Origin: Todiramphus chloris collaris
Lineage: Eukaryota; Chordata; Aves; Coraciiformes; Alcedinidae
Assembly: GCA_025345505.1 (NCBI GenBank)
Contig: JANVCC010000073.1
Location: 5,283,448 to 5,347,447, forward strand
Length of the DNA: 64,000 nucleotides
Reading direction: 5' to 3'
Shown piece after piece: positions 1-12,974 of this stretch. The notes beneath the pieces are model-generated. The model worked only from the letters and a program-made list of their open reading frames with translations, was not told the origin of the DNA and searched no databases. Position 1 is the first letter of the stretch; each line of letters opens with the position of its first letter. Position numbers and translations under genes: made by a program.

Positions 1-3000
1 TGCTACGTAGAGAGGTCTCTGCTTCTTGAGTCTTAGCTCTGCGATTTTGCCGTGTTAAATGTCAACACGTCCGCCTCAGCAGATGTGGGTTTTGCATGTT
101 CTAGTTCTCAAATCAAAGGCAAGAACTTCTCCTCCCCACCTCCCTCTTCTTTGGCTTAAATCTGTGCTCCTTTTTCAGACGGTGTAATAAGTATCACAGT
201 GATAGTCTTTCATTGATTGTGTTCGTAGTGTCCAAAGGTTGTAGATACCCATCTTGATTGTGCTGATGCTTCTCTGATAATTAACACGTCTGATACACTG
301 TACTGTGGAAATAAATACCAGCCGTCCGTGTGGTGGGGCAAGCATCTCGAACATCTACTGTATTTCCAAGTGGTTTAGCAGAAACAAAACCTCACCGCTC
401 CTAGTGCCTAATTTTAGCTGTTAATTGTGAAGCTTAACGTAGAGCAATTTGAGATTGGAAGTACGGAATTCCTGGTGTTGTAGAGAGCACTTTGTGAATC
501 CCAGATAGCAAGGTACGCTGTAGGAGAGGAAGAGCTATCCATCAGAAGGTGAGACCCAGCCCAATAGTTTTCCTCCTTTCCTGTCCATAGTTTCTTTTCA
601 AAGCTTATTTTATGCCTGACTTGTACTACTATGGGCTGATTTTGAAATGCTTCTCTTCGGGTGAAAGGCAGGGTTGTTAATAAACTAATTGCTGTTTTCC
701 CTACAGATATAGTGTATATTGATAATGTAAAATCATCAGAAGTTGTTAATGTATTTTTAATGCAGCTATATGTTTGGGGACTTTTGGCTTCTTTCAAGAA
801 CTCGAATGTTTTAACAGCTTGGGGATTTAGGAACCTTTGTGGGTGTTGTCTGTTTTATGTTATATCACAGTTTTGATTCAGGGAATGATTAGAAGCTTTC
901 TGACCAACACGTTCCCAATATATTTAGCTCTGTGAATGTGTGAGCTTTGTAAAAAAAATCAACCAACCAAACAAGGAAACTACATTTCAGATACTGAAGT
1001 AACAATCTTTTCTTTTAAAAGAGAAAAGTGCCTTCCATTTGCTGCATCTTAAAAATTTAAATGACATGTATAAATTAAAAAATAGAAAAGTTCTTATTAA
1101 AAGCAACTGTTAAGAATGTGGGAATGCAAATTGCTACTTTTAACATCTCAAGCAGTCAGATGTGGAAGTAAATGAACATATTGTATTGATGGCTTATGTA
1201 TAAAAAAACCCCTTTGAAATGTGTTCAGAGTTCCATAAATCAGCGTCATGTGAAAAAGATGTAGCGAAGGAAATCTCTTATTGCTCATTTGATGTGGCAC
1301 CATAGTTTAAAATGGTAGCTTCTGAACCCGGAGCAGTGACATGGTTGGTCACACGTGCCCATAGTCACATGTGTACGGAGATAGGCAACTTTTTGGCTCT
1401 GCAGTGATGGCTTAGGAAGAGGTGGTATTGTCCTCTTTTCATCAAGGTAGGACATTCTGAGGATGGGCATTGATGTTAATTGGAGCAGACAGGACATTAT
1501 TTCCATGTGATTTGCGCGGTCTAAATGGTAGAAATTTAATTTCTAAATTAACCTGCAAAATGTAAGAAGAATAATACTGTGTAATTTATCATTATCTTGG
1601 GGCTTTGATTATGGAAAAACATAGGAAGGGTTAGGAATATTTTTTATTCCCATTTCACAGACTGCAAGAACAACGTGCCCTTTACTTCTGTCACAGTGCT
1701 TGGAGTATCTCACAAGAACTGTAGTGGGACTAGAGTTTAGAATGTTTTGGAGACCAAATATTAAATTAGTGATGGCACTAGATCTGAAATTCAGGACTTG
1801 CTGATTTCCTGTCTGCTATTTGCTCATCTGGATTTGTCTGTTGGTGACGTTTCACAGTTTCAGCACAACTGAGTTAACGTTCAACACTGTATGACTGTAA
1901 AAAGCGTCAAGTCAAAGAGAGTTCAATTGCACTGGCTGCATCTAGAACATTCTGTCTAGGTGCTAATGTATAGTCAGTCCTTTGACAGTATATTTCAGGC
2001 CCAATAAAGCTGAAAATCTGCAGTTGGTGTCATCTCTTGAACGGAATCTCAAGAGGTCTTATATCCTCTTCTTGACTTACCCTTTATGATTTACCAAGAT
2101 ATATACATATTCATTAAAAACATGAATGTAAGTAAGTTTTTCTAATGAGAACCTGTCTTACTGAAAGTTTTAGAAAAAATATTGAGGATACCCAAAATCT
2201 ATACAAAAACTGACTAAATACCCAGTGGACTTACCTATACTGGTAAAGAAAACAAGTCAGTTTCTTTCCTACTGTACGTACTGTTCTAACAGAGTAATTC
2301 TGAAAGCTGATTAAGAGATACTTAAGCTCATTCTTCATTTTTTTTTTTTTGATCCTGTTTCTCTACTACAAATTCAAACTTCAGTATATTGAGTATTTTA
2401 TTGAGGATAAGTATTCCTTTGTTTTCACTCTGTTGCACGGAATGGTTTTATTTGGATTTCTCTATGTAAAAGAGTAAAAATCATGTATATTTGATCTTCA
2501 TCTTCTTGGCTGAAGCTGCTGCGTGAGGCTGTTGTATTGTTTTCCACTTTCTAATACAGAATTCTCATTTTGGAGTTTTAGAGAACAAGTAGTAGTGTAA
2601 GATCGGAGGGAAAAAGATCGCTTCTAGTTAAATGTGTTGTCTATAAGTATATTGAAATAAAAATGATTGTATTGAGTTGGACTTAGCATTGTCTTGTTGC
2701 TTAGGAAGCCTTCACTCAGCAGTGCTTATTTTCTGTAGCCTTAATGAGCAATTACTGCACTCTTCCAGTTCAGAGCCTCTTTTAAGTAGACAGTTCTGCT
2801 TGTGACAAATTATAGATGTATTTTTCTGGTTTGCCTGTAGGCTGTTGGCATTTTTGGTGTTTTGGTTTGTTGGCTTTCCTGAATGCAGAGAGATGTTTGC
2901 TAAGGGTTATGAGGAATCAATTTAATTTTTTTAATATTTTTTTTTTGTTGTTTTTTTAAATAAAGGCGTTGAGGGTTTTAGGTATCAAGTTTTATACAGT

Positions 3001-6000
3001 ATGTGTGTATCTTACTGTGCATCTATTTCTGTTTATATGGACTTTGATCTTAAATAACTGTCAACATTCTGACATATTTTAAAGAATTCCGATTTCTACT
3101 ATTGAAATACTTGGGTTTAGATCTGAAAAGGGTTGTAAGAAAATAAGTCACCTTATGTAATTGTTTCAGGACCATAGGTGGATTTGGAATGCTGTTTTGG
3201 ATGACATTTTCATGCAGTTGCTCTTCTGTCATTTTCTACTCTATGGGATAATTGGTATATGTGTAATTTTGTTTATATGAACGTTCACAGACTGCCACAT
3301 AACACTGGGGTTGCAGAGGAGTGTGTTTTGTAGCAATGCAACTTCTAAAGAAACATCTCCTAAAAGGAGAGGTCTTCTGAGCCTTAAGTGGTCATTAATG
3401 AGGTACTGGCTGCAGTGCGTGTTTAGTGTATCTGCCTCATCTACCAAAGTGTTGTGTTGGGTCAGCTTAACTACAGAAGCTTAGTGAGAGCAGAATATTT
3501 GAAGCCTAGAGATGACATATATGAATATGATTGCTTTGACTTCGTTTTGAGGAGTGTATTGATAACTTGACTACACCTTTTAAGGGCACTGCAATTAAAT
3601 AATACTTTAGTTTTTCTTCTGACAAATCATAGAGTTAATTATTGTAAACTGAAGTTTTTGTTTATAGAGGAATTTACAAGAGTTGGAACTGCAGAACTTC
3701 CACTCATTTCCATGGTAATGGGTGCCAGAGTGTTGTGCTTGATAGAGAATCCAAACCTGGGAGATGGATGACTGTCCTCCACTGTGTTCTCTTTATCGAT
3801 GCCCTGATCCTCTGGAAACTGGTTCTGAAAGGTGGTAGCAGCCAACAGTAGGGTGTGGCTTATGATGGGTCTTTCATGTACTGGCTGGAGGAGTGAGTCT
3901 TCCTTGCTCTGTTTTTGTGGAATAAGAAAGATTCCTGGAGGTTGTGTTGCTTATCTGAAACAACACAGATACCCTTTTTTAAAAGAAAAAAAATAAACTG
4001 CTTTGCTCTTAACACATCTTTTGTTCTAGAAGACACTTTTTCTGTCTAATGTGTGATATGATTTTTTTGACTTAGTTGTGAGGCCTGTCTTGTTTCTGAG
4101 TTCATTTCTTACAGAAGGCATTGGCTAGCTACTGGACCAGGGAGGTGTTGTAGAGAAGGAAATGAATGCAGAAGAAGCACTGCTTGTTGGCTTCCTGATG
4201 GTCTGGGTACAAGCCTTTTTCCTTGTTCCTACAAGCCATCCTTAGCAGGAATATTTATTACTCCTCATATCTAAGTTTCCTTTTTGCATATTCTGTCTTC
4301 CACATGTGTACCACTAACCATAAAGCCTTCTTCACTTCTGAAAATCATGCAAGTGCTTCTGGTAGCCCTTTGTCACCAAATTATTTCTTGCTCCAAACCA
4401 CTTCTGTGCTTTTCTGACTTTGTTCTTTGTCCTGTTGCTTTTCAGATTCCTCTGTTCCCCATTTGCACAGCTCTTAGCTGTTCCTGTTCACAACATTTGA
4501 GATCAGAACTCATTCTTTCGTAACCATTTAATGTGCTTTATAAACCATAACAACTAAATATCTTTCATCTTCTATACATTCAGGTTATAGAAGCACCTAT
4601 GGGCTGACTTGAATTTCTTTTCGTTTTCCTCAGCTCCTTCCTCAGAGCTCCCAGTTCACACAACATTTCATTTGCTTTTTTTCAGAGCTCTGTATCGTTT
4701 GTGTGAAGTCCAGAGAATTAAAATCCATGCAGTTCTGTTTTCAACTGCTTATTCACAACTTTGATCTTATCCATCACCAGCCTCCTCTTACAGTCTGTCC
4801 CAGAGGTAAAGCTTTCTCTACCATCTCTTTCCTCCGTGGTTTTATCCAGAGCTGAATATGAGAAGGAAACACTACCCTTATTGAATTTCTTTTTTTTTAC
4901 TGAGGAAGTCTTACATACCAGGCTCTCTAACATGAGGTCAGTCTTGAATTGAGAACTGTATGGTTTTGCAATCTTTATTTCCCTTTCCCTCTTTTTATTA
5001 GTACTTCAGCTACTACAAGCAAATTCTATCCCAGTCCTATAAAATACCAATAATCCTTCTTTGATGTAGAGCCCACGTTGTGCCCTCAACTAGTAAAATA
5101 GCATGTAGATGCATAACTTCATAAATTTTTGTTGTTGAAGTTTGTATTACTAACAACTTTTAAATGACGAAGATCTGGTTGTGCTGTAATGGCTGGTATT
5201 GTTTCTTTCTTCTTTGCCTGTATATAGGTAGGCAGTTACTTACCAAAGAAAAGCCCTATAGTCAGAGTCAGGACAAGATGGTTTTTACAGCATGTAGACT
5301 GTCTTTTTCTGTAGGCAAAGGAGTCCTGGGGTATTTTTTTTGTACAAAATAGAATTTTGGTCATTGAAATGTTCAAGGTAAAGCATGTCTTAGAGCATAT
5401 CTGCAAAATTTATGCTGCGTGTCACTATAGAACATGCCTCTTGCGTTTGTCTGAATGATTTGGAGTCTGCAAATGGAGGTGTTCCTTACCTGTGCAAGGC
5501 ATTTTCAGGCAGGTTTGCTAGAACACGAGAGCTAATCTCTATTGCAGTGTAATTATAGCATTGGAATGTTTGGACTGTTACCAACCCATTAGGTGTACTG
5601 TGAATTTCCATAAATTTCATGCATTTCAATAAATCAGTCACCACGAACTAAATGTCTTTAGAGTACAAATCTTACTAGTAAGCAACTGTTTTGGTTATTA
5701 AATAATCAGAAGATGCAGCACATGAAATTGAGTGTGTGGGAATTTTACTCCTACCACTGTCAGTTGTTTGAACCTTGTGAGAATGAATGGCTTGGTGACG
5801 CTTATTAAATAAACCGTTAATTGGGAGAGTATGGGCCAATTTCTCATAGGTGTATTTCCACTAATGTGGCATAAAGCACTATATACCACTGATCTCAGTA
5901 GTGAAGTCATAGCAAGTGGTTCAGCAGAGGATCTGGTCCTGATTTGGTTGCCTAATTAACAGCTTGAGCAGGAAATGAGAGGGAAGGGGTAAGTTGTCTT

Positions 6001-6860
6001 TCATCTAAATTTCTGTAAAGGTAGATGGAGAACCATGATTTCTGTGACGTGCTGTGCAGTTTTAGTGTGTCCCTAAAGAAGACTATTATCTCTGCAGACA
6101 TACTGGAGGAAAGAGTATGAGATGGCTCAACTATAATTTAATTGTGCAACCTTTTAACATTTCATTAACACACTTTGTTTAAAGTTACATTGTCTTTAGA
6201 AGCACTGGGTTAAATTGGCTGCTTAGATTAAGAGACTTTTGAGTCTATAAAGCGCAACAATTTTACTTATGGTCAGCAGCTTTAGCAATCACCATAAAAT
6301 ACACCAATTGTTTTAATTTCAACAGACTAAGTTGTCAGTTGATAAGTAGTCAATAGTAAGAAGAAATTGCATTTTAATGTCCCTCATATTCAGTTCATAG
6401 TATTTTTGTAGTTGATTACGAGTTACAAAATTGAATTTTGGAATCACGGAGCTTCTATGAGCTGTATTGAACTGCTCTGAGCAATTCCTACTGAGCTTTC
6501 TAAAGCAGCAGCGACAGACCATGAGAAATTGTTTTATATGTTGATGTTACCATTCCCAAATTCAAACCTGTAATGTACATGAGAGATTACCATAAAGTAC
6601 TGTACTGCTATTTTGAGACTTCATTTAGGGAATATATCAACAAGGTCAGTGCTATTAGCAATTGATTCAGGTTGATTGGTTTTTTTGCTTAGCAATTTTA
6701 TTTTTTTTATAGTAAGCATGGGAGCTTGAGGGTTTTTTTGATTTTTATGGAGTTTTTAAAATAAAAATAAGTGGTAGAAATGAAGTAAGACTGAAGACTC
6801 CAGATAAGAGAAGTAACTGTTCAGCCCATCTGGTGAAACTAGGGAAAGATGCCTCATCTT

Positions 6861-7006
6861 TGTTGTGGGTTTGTTTTGGTTGGTTGGTATGGTTGTTTGC
6901 TTTTGTTTGGTTTGTTTGGTTTTTTTTTTTACTCGTGGTTTTGTGTTGTGGGTTTTTTTGTTTTATTTGTTTGTTACTTGTTTTTGTTTTGTGTGCTTTG
7001 TTGCTG
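6861..7006. repeat. T/G-rich low-complexity tract
   Basis: About 145 bases on the plus strand are almost entirely T and G, with repeated TTTGG, TTTGT and GGTTGG words and a T run of about 12 in the middle. Three overlapping open frames across it give strings of Phe, Val, Leu, Cys and Trp that imitate membrane segments. This comes from base composition and is not evidence of a protein. Confidence 0.85.
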
Positions 7007-7715
7007 CTGTCTTTTTTATGGAAGGCAAATGCTGTCCATCTTTAAAGACGTTATGGAGAGAGACAGGTGGCATTGACATCCTTTGCCCAGTGCCATTTCT
7101 TTATCTTGGAATTTGGAATGGAACCCAACCGAGGAATGATTTGAAGTTTATTTCATGAGCAAATTAAGAAGAAATTGGGAGTAAGAAACATTACACTGAG
7201 TGATGTAAAATAAAAAATTCTAAAGCATTCTTTTACATTTCCAATAGCCCATTTCTAAAGTAACTTTGTAACAAATGGATAAATTCTGAGAAAATTTGCA
7301 GTTTTCATTTATCGGTGCCAAGCAACATTATTTAGTGATGAAACTGCAGCTAAAAGATTGCCCAGCTTAGACTCCCAGCCCTATTTTGTGGTAGCACACA
7401 GTACAGCTTTAAAAGGAATTTCCTAGGTATTAATAGATGTGTTTTATTCTTAGTACAAAATGTATTTACTGTCTTTATATGTAGGTACACGAGCTGTTAC
7501 CGCATCTAATGTGTGGTAACCCATGTGCGGTAATCTAATGGAACTGTAGCAAGCTACAGCTTGTAAATCAGCAGCACAACAATTATCTGCAAGTAAACGT
7601 TCTTAAGCTTCTCAGGAACTAAGTGAAGTCCATCATAGGAAACTTAGGAAGTGGATACATTATAATCCTAAAAATATTTTGAAATGATTTAGCTATTGCT
7701 GTGAAATTGTTGATA

Positions 7716-7756
7716 ATTAAAATAATAATAATTAAAAAAAAAAAAAAAAAGAAAAA
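7716..7756. repeat. (AAT)n followed by poly-A run
   Basis: A short AAT repeat runs into 17 consecutive A residues at 7734-7750, then a G and five more A. It could be a simple microsatellite or the decayed tail of an unrecognised retroposed sequence. I see no SINE or LINE body upstream. Confidence 0.8.
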
Positions 7757-9071
7757 GCCAGTGTTTCTGTATGTGGTACCATTTATTTTTGCTGTGCAAT
7801 TGAATAATTAATTTTGCTGTGCATCTGAATTGTTGAGGGTGGGGTTTGTTTCTTTTTTTTTATTTTGAAATAATGAAGAAGTGAAAACAGTTTATTTTCA
7901 TAAGAGACACTGTGCATTTTAATATAGCTTTGGTTTCTTATTAAAGATGTAGTCCTGATCCCACTGATTTGAGTTAGATTTTCTGCCTTTGAAATTAGTG
8001 AAAATAGGATGAAGTTAGACTGTTGTTTAGCAAAGACTGGTGTAAGTTTTACATATAGTAGTCACTGTTCTGTTTAGCTTCTTTACCATTTTAAAGTGAT
8101 AAATGCATGAAATACTGTAATACTTTTGCAGATTTTATGTGGGTTAAGAAAAGGAGATGCAGTGTTTGCTTTACCACCTTTGCTTTACTCACCTTTAAAG
8201 TTCACTTATAATCGCAGTGCACAAACTTTAAATTTTCCAAGATATTTGTGCTCCTCTCATGAGCAGATTTTCTTTTTATTCAACTTGCATATGTAAAACC
8301 CATGCAGAAGTTACCAATAAATATCACAGGGTAAAAGTAGTAAAGGAAATGTAATCCATACTTGTTGATTTTAGTTTTTGACTACAGTCCTCTTTAATGA
8401 ATAAATAAATAAAAAAATATTGTTGTCTGAGAAATAATAATGTTTAGTGTGCTTGGGGAAATCATATTGAAGCTCCTACTTGTAAGGGGTTTAGTTCAGT
8501 AATAAAAAAGCTTTTGATTTTTCTTATGTAAGGTTATGTGGAGTCCCAGGTGGGCAGGTATGAGGGTGATGCTCTTGTTCCCTTTCAGAGGCTATCCAGC
8601 CTGTCATTCATTGCGTTTATGCAAATACAATGCTAGTTTATAATTGATGTGACTAAACTGAGATCCCTTGGGAGGGCAAAACGCTCTGGTTCTAGTTTCA
8701 GTCTGGTTAGTATGGTTATGCTATCATCATATCCTACCATATACCACCTACCATCATATCCACCTTCCTGATAATTCTACCTGACCAGCACTGTGCTGTT
8801 GAGTGCTTTTAACTCCTCACAGTTTTTCCAGTGGTACTCACCAGCAGCTCTGTTTTCACTTCACTGGGTAGATACTTGGAAAGGTTGAGCATCTTGCTGA
8901 AGCACTGATAATTCTCACATTCAAAGTTTATTAAAACCACTTAGAGATAGACTTGTGTTCCTCCTCCCCAGTTTAATAACTTACTTAGCCAAAGGTATAG
9001 ACTAGTAATATTTGGCTGAGCTTTTACACATGAATGGGATTACTCCCTAGTACAGTTGTAGTTGATTTTAG

Positions 9072-9075
9072 TAAC
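9072..9075. repeat. Target-site duplication TAAC, left copy
   Basis: TAAC directly precedes the TG at the edge of the LTR-like element and recurs directly after its closing CA at 9343-9346. A 4-bp duplication is usual for class I (gammaretrovirus-like) endogenous retroviruses. Four bases can also match by chance. Confidence 0.5.
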
Positions 9076-9342
9076 TGTGATGGAATCCTCAGTAGCGGAG
9101 AGATGCAGCAACACACAAATTCAGCAAGAGAAGGCCAGGAGAAGCAACTTTATTAATTGATGACCCTGTTTTCTATCCCCTAGCCCCACAGGGTGATTGG
9201 TCAGTGATCACCCATCTCCCAGGCTGAGTGGCTAAAGTCCTACAACACCTATTTCAAAATATTTTTCCGACGTACCATAAACAGAACTTAGCAAAACACC
9301 AGGTGTTAGTCCAGCTTACAAAAACCATCCTACTGTTTTTCA
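9076..9342 (-). mobile_element. Probable solo LTR of an endogenous retrovirus, minus strand
   Basis: Read on the minus strand, this 267-bp block starts TG and ends CA and has LTR signals in the right order. There is a CCAAT box (plus-strand ATTGG at 9196-9200), an AT-rich core, an AATAAA polyadenylation signal (plus-strand TTTATT at 9149-9154), and a C/T-rich stretch ending in CTGAGGATTCCATCACA. Flanking TAAC copies suggest a 4-bp target duplication, consistent with a class I element. No gag, pol or env remains on either side, so it looks like a solo LTR left by recombination between two LTRs. I infer the LTR identity from this layout, not from a remembered consensus. The 9342 boundary is less certain than the 9076 boundary, because the unannotated sequence up to about 9440 could also belong to the element. 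Confidence 0.6.
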
Positions 9343-9346
9343 TAAC
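9343..9346. repeat. Target-site duplication TAAC, right copy
   Basis: This TAAC is identical to the four bases at 9072-9075 and lies directly after the CA that ends the LTR-like block. See the left copy for the caveat about chance. Confidence 0.45.
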
Positions 9347-12300
9347 ATGCGTGAGAAAGGCAGGACTCTCACCAAATATTGTGAGAACCTGAGAAAATCC
9401 CTCTGCTAGCAGCTTTTCAGCATCCACAATCAGTGATGTCTATCTTCTTCCAATGAATATCCGGCATGTTGCATCTTAATGTTTTTCTGCTTTCTACGAG
9501 TCAATTAGTTAAGAATAAATATGCCAAGTGTTAGATGCTTTCCATGAATGAAATAAAAGTGAAATTATATTAAATGCTATTTCCAGTGGAAAGAAAGAGT
9601 TGATGCTGCTTAAGTAAAAAGGAAATACTTGTGATAGTCTTATCTTGACCCTTTGGGTAAGTCTGTTCTTGAGAAACTCCAATTGCATTTCATGGTGAGG
9701 AGAGCAATGCTTAAATGAGCAGATTGCAGTCCTCATTCGTCTTTGCATAAATACTAATTCCTTAATTAAAAAATATCTTCAGTGGTAGGCTTAAAACTCA
9801 GTTCACGTGGATGAAGCTGATGTCTGCCATTGCCGTCTTAACTTTATAAAAACACTATCTTTTTTACATGTTGGTGTTTAAGTGGTTTCTGTTTCTTTGA
9901 AGGTATTTGCTTGAAAACTCTCATCCATCTTAAAATCTGGTGAAATACAATGTGTAAATCTTTGTGTATAAATTATAGCTGCAGTTAGCATTATGTAACA
10001 CAGTAATGTTACTAGTATTTCTACTTGACAGGAGATGTAATTTAGATGCTTCTCTGCTTTTTTGAATAGCTTGTGGGTGTTACCTGTTCAGTTGATTCAC
10101 TATATTAAATACCATTGGTTTTACCTTAATGTACCTTTAATAAATCTGAAAACTCATTTCAGCAACAAAAAAAAAAGGCATCAGAAATGTAAGTTTAGTG
10201 GGAATTGAAATATTAGTATCAGTGATACAGGGTTAATTGAATGTCAGTAAAAAATACCATCCAGAGGATGAAAATGCTAACTCCTTTATTTGTGACTTCT
10301 ACATTGAGTGTAATTTCAAGGTGTTTTAAAACCTGAAATGAGTTTTAAAATGTTGGGGAAAATGCATCCTAAAAATGCAGTTTATAACTTAACTGTTGGT
10401 GTTACATTTGAAGAGAAAATCTAAAGCACTTTCTCGAGTAATAATGAAACAAGGTGTAGAAATTAATCTCCATAAAAAGTCCCTAAGGGGAAAAAAAAGG
10501 CAGATGACTTTGTGAAGAACATTGTGGTGTGCAAAGAGATGACACATTTCTCGTCTCTTTGTTGCTGAGTAGTTTTTATTTACTTGCATGGTGTAAGTTT
10601 TGCTATTCCTTTTTCTTATTTTCTTGAGCAAAGGATGTTTGAATATGCCTGCCCTTTTCCACAGAATGGGCATATTAGTTGAGTGCTGTTGTTGCCAGTC
10701 TAGCTGCATTTTGATTGTGTGTCAGTATATGACTGGTATTTTCGAAGTTTCTCTGTTGAAGTGACAGTTAAACAGAAAAAGAAGAAATTATTTTCCTTCC
10801 ATGCTGCCAGAAACAGTTCACTTATCAATAACGCTAGAGCTTTGTTCTGTGGCTCGATTTTGAAGCTCCTATATTGAACTGAATTTGTTTCCATTTTCTC
10901 TTGAAACAAAAGAAAAGGAAATGAAGGAAAGTCAGAAATGAATGTTACGGTTTGAGTCATCAGCTGGGACTCAGGGTGCGGTTTATTTTGGAAAACTGAG
11001 ATGTAGAAGATTTAAGCATTCTCTGTTCTGAATACAGAACTTACATGTTGGATTTCTTGAGTTTGATTCGGTGTTGAATGGAGCAGCTTCTGGAGTCCCA
11101 TTATGTATTAGCCATGTAACCTTTTGTGCTTTCAGAACTGCAACTGTATCTAGAAATACCAGAAGTACAGAAATCAAGTGATACTGGTAGTCATCTTGTA
11201 TATATATGCACATGCTGCTACACTAAACTTAGATCATATGCTCAAATTAATAAAAAGAATCAAGATCCAAGAAAGTAAATATGAAGTCATTTTATACCAT
11301 AATTCTCACAAGATGAATATTAGAAGGTAGGTGTCTGTGTTGTTGATTTAAAAATTTAAGTTTTCTGTTTCCAGAACTTCTCACAGACACTTGACTGTAT
11401 TGTGTTCTATCACTATTTATGACTACCATGCCATAAATCATCAAGCCAATCCCAGTAGGGCCCTTGAAGTGTTAAGTCATTCCAGTCGTGTTTTTAATGA
11501 GTAACCATTGACATTTCAGTAAACATCATCATAGTGGATGCTAAATGTGCTGTCTCTATTGTTATCAGATGGAGTCAAGTTAAGTTCTCATGTTTAAAAG
11601 AAATCACTCAAGGTCAAATGCAGGAATGATACAAGAGAAATGCATATTGCCTGCGCCGCCTCCACATGTGCTTTTGTTTGTAGGTAGCTAAAGGACATTT
11701 ATTCTTTCTAGTGTGGACCCTTTCTTAAAAAGCAAACAAACAAGGTCTGTGAGCAAGCGTTTGGTACCTTTATTTCATCGTAACAATTGCTGTCAATGTG
11801 CAAAGTGTTTACTAGATGAGCTGATATTTGAGGCTAATGACGAAGAATACAGCTGTGCCAGCCAGCCAGAGATCTCTAGCAGCTTTATTAAAGCCTAAAA
11901 GTTTTGAATCATTTCTGCATAACTAACATGGCTTTAACATGTTACGGGGACAAAGCAACAGTGTATGAAGTGTAAACAATTCTAGCACGATGTGATGGTG
12001 GACTTCACACCAGAACGTGAGAAGCAGCAGTAAATCAAAGCCATGGTTCTTCATATTTTAGTAATGTTTTTACTTTATTGATTGGAAATGTGGTGTAAAT
12101 AAGAGTCACACGTTTTAGGTTAGCAGATCTTTTTCTTTGCTCATCATCTTGCTGATCAATGGTCCGATTTAGAAATAATAAAATAGGTCTCTGACGTCTG
12201 TTTGAAATAGATTGCTTAAATAGTGTGTGTTCAGCTTTTTTGTTTTGCTTTGCCTTTTTAATAGTGGGGATTACCGCACACCTAAGGGATAAATGTAGAG

Positions 12301-12974
12301 CTGTAGATTAAATCACAAATGCAATGTAAATGCATCAAAACATTCTGCAAGCATAAGCACCATATCGGTTAAAAATATGGCATTAAAAGAATATTAAGGA
12401 TCTGGCTTGTATTCCTAAATAAAGCTGTTGAGAGGGCAATCTTATATGAGAGCATGGTTATGGTACTGGCATACCCTGAGCAGTTGTCTTTCTTTCCAGG
12501 TAGAACAGAATATTAAATTAGCTAGATTTTTTATTTTTTAATTTTTAATTGTATTCTATGTCTGCACTTTTCTACATGTGGAAACGAAGAGAATACTTTC
12601 CTGGAGCAGTTTAAAATCAACGCTGAATGTTCAGGACACATTATAAACCTCTAAAAATTAACCCAAAGTGTCTACATCCTCAAAAGGAAAAACCTCAACC
12701 AAGTAGCACTCTTCTATTGCATGTTACAGTACGTGAGATACCTACTGTGGCCCTTTCTCCTTTGTAAGCTAGTTTGAAAAAGTAAGGGAAATAACAGATG
12801 ATATTGAAGGAGTGAAAATCATGGAATGCAGTCAAGGGAAAATGCTCTTGGAAGAGTATTACTGTTTCGTGTCTGTCCACAGAGACTACTACCTGTTTCT
12901 TCTAATGTGATAGTATGGTACCAGGGAAAAGCTGAGGAGGGTTCAAGACCTCAGGTTGGGCTCAAGTTTTGGTG
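9347..12974. other. Non-coding stretch, no gene recognised
   Basis: I see no defensible gene or repeat in this 3.6 kb. Two minus-strand open frames at 10389-10709 and 10700-10960 (106 and 86 codons) abut, but they have no recognisable domain and no splice context. The part just before 12975 does not match the CR1 body that follows, so the 5' truncation point of that CR1 lies about there. Confidence 0.65.

Larger units (their letters stand above)
1..9071. other. Non-coding stretch, no gene recognised
   Basis: I see no supportable exon, RNA gene or interspersed repeat here. Open frames on both strands are at most about 130 codons and have low-complexity or unrecognisable translations. The sequence is AT-rich, with T runs near 2338-2350 and 2935-2958, a long T/G-rich tract at 6861-7006, an (AAT)n/poly-A tract at 7716-7756, a short AAAT repeat near 8398-8420, and a cluster of short inverted repeats at 7496-7559. 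AATAAA hexamers occur (for example 2656-2661), but at a density expected by chance. It could be intron or intergenic DNA; nothing in the sequence decides which. Confidence 0.7.

Noticed and set aside
2002..2680. AATAAA hexamers as the 3' end of a gene lying before the window
   Set aside because: AATAAA is frequent by chance in this AT-rich sequence, and no coding sequence or clear downstream element supports a transcript end.
6833..7158. Three overlapping frames resembling membrane proteins
   Set aside because: The hydrophobic residues come from the T/G-rich low-complexity tract. Similar-looking hydrophobic strings in three reading frames argue against real coding.
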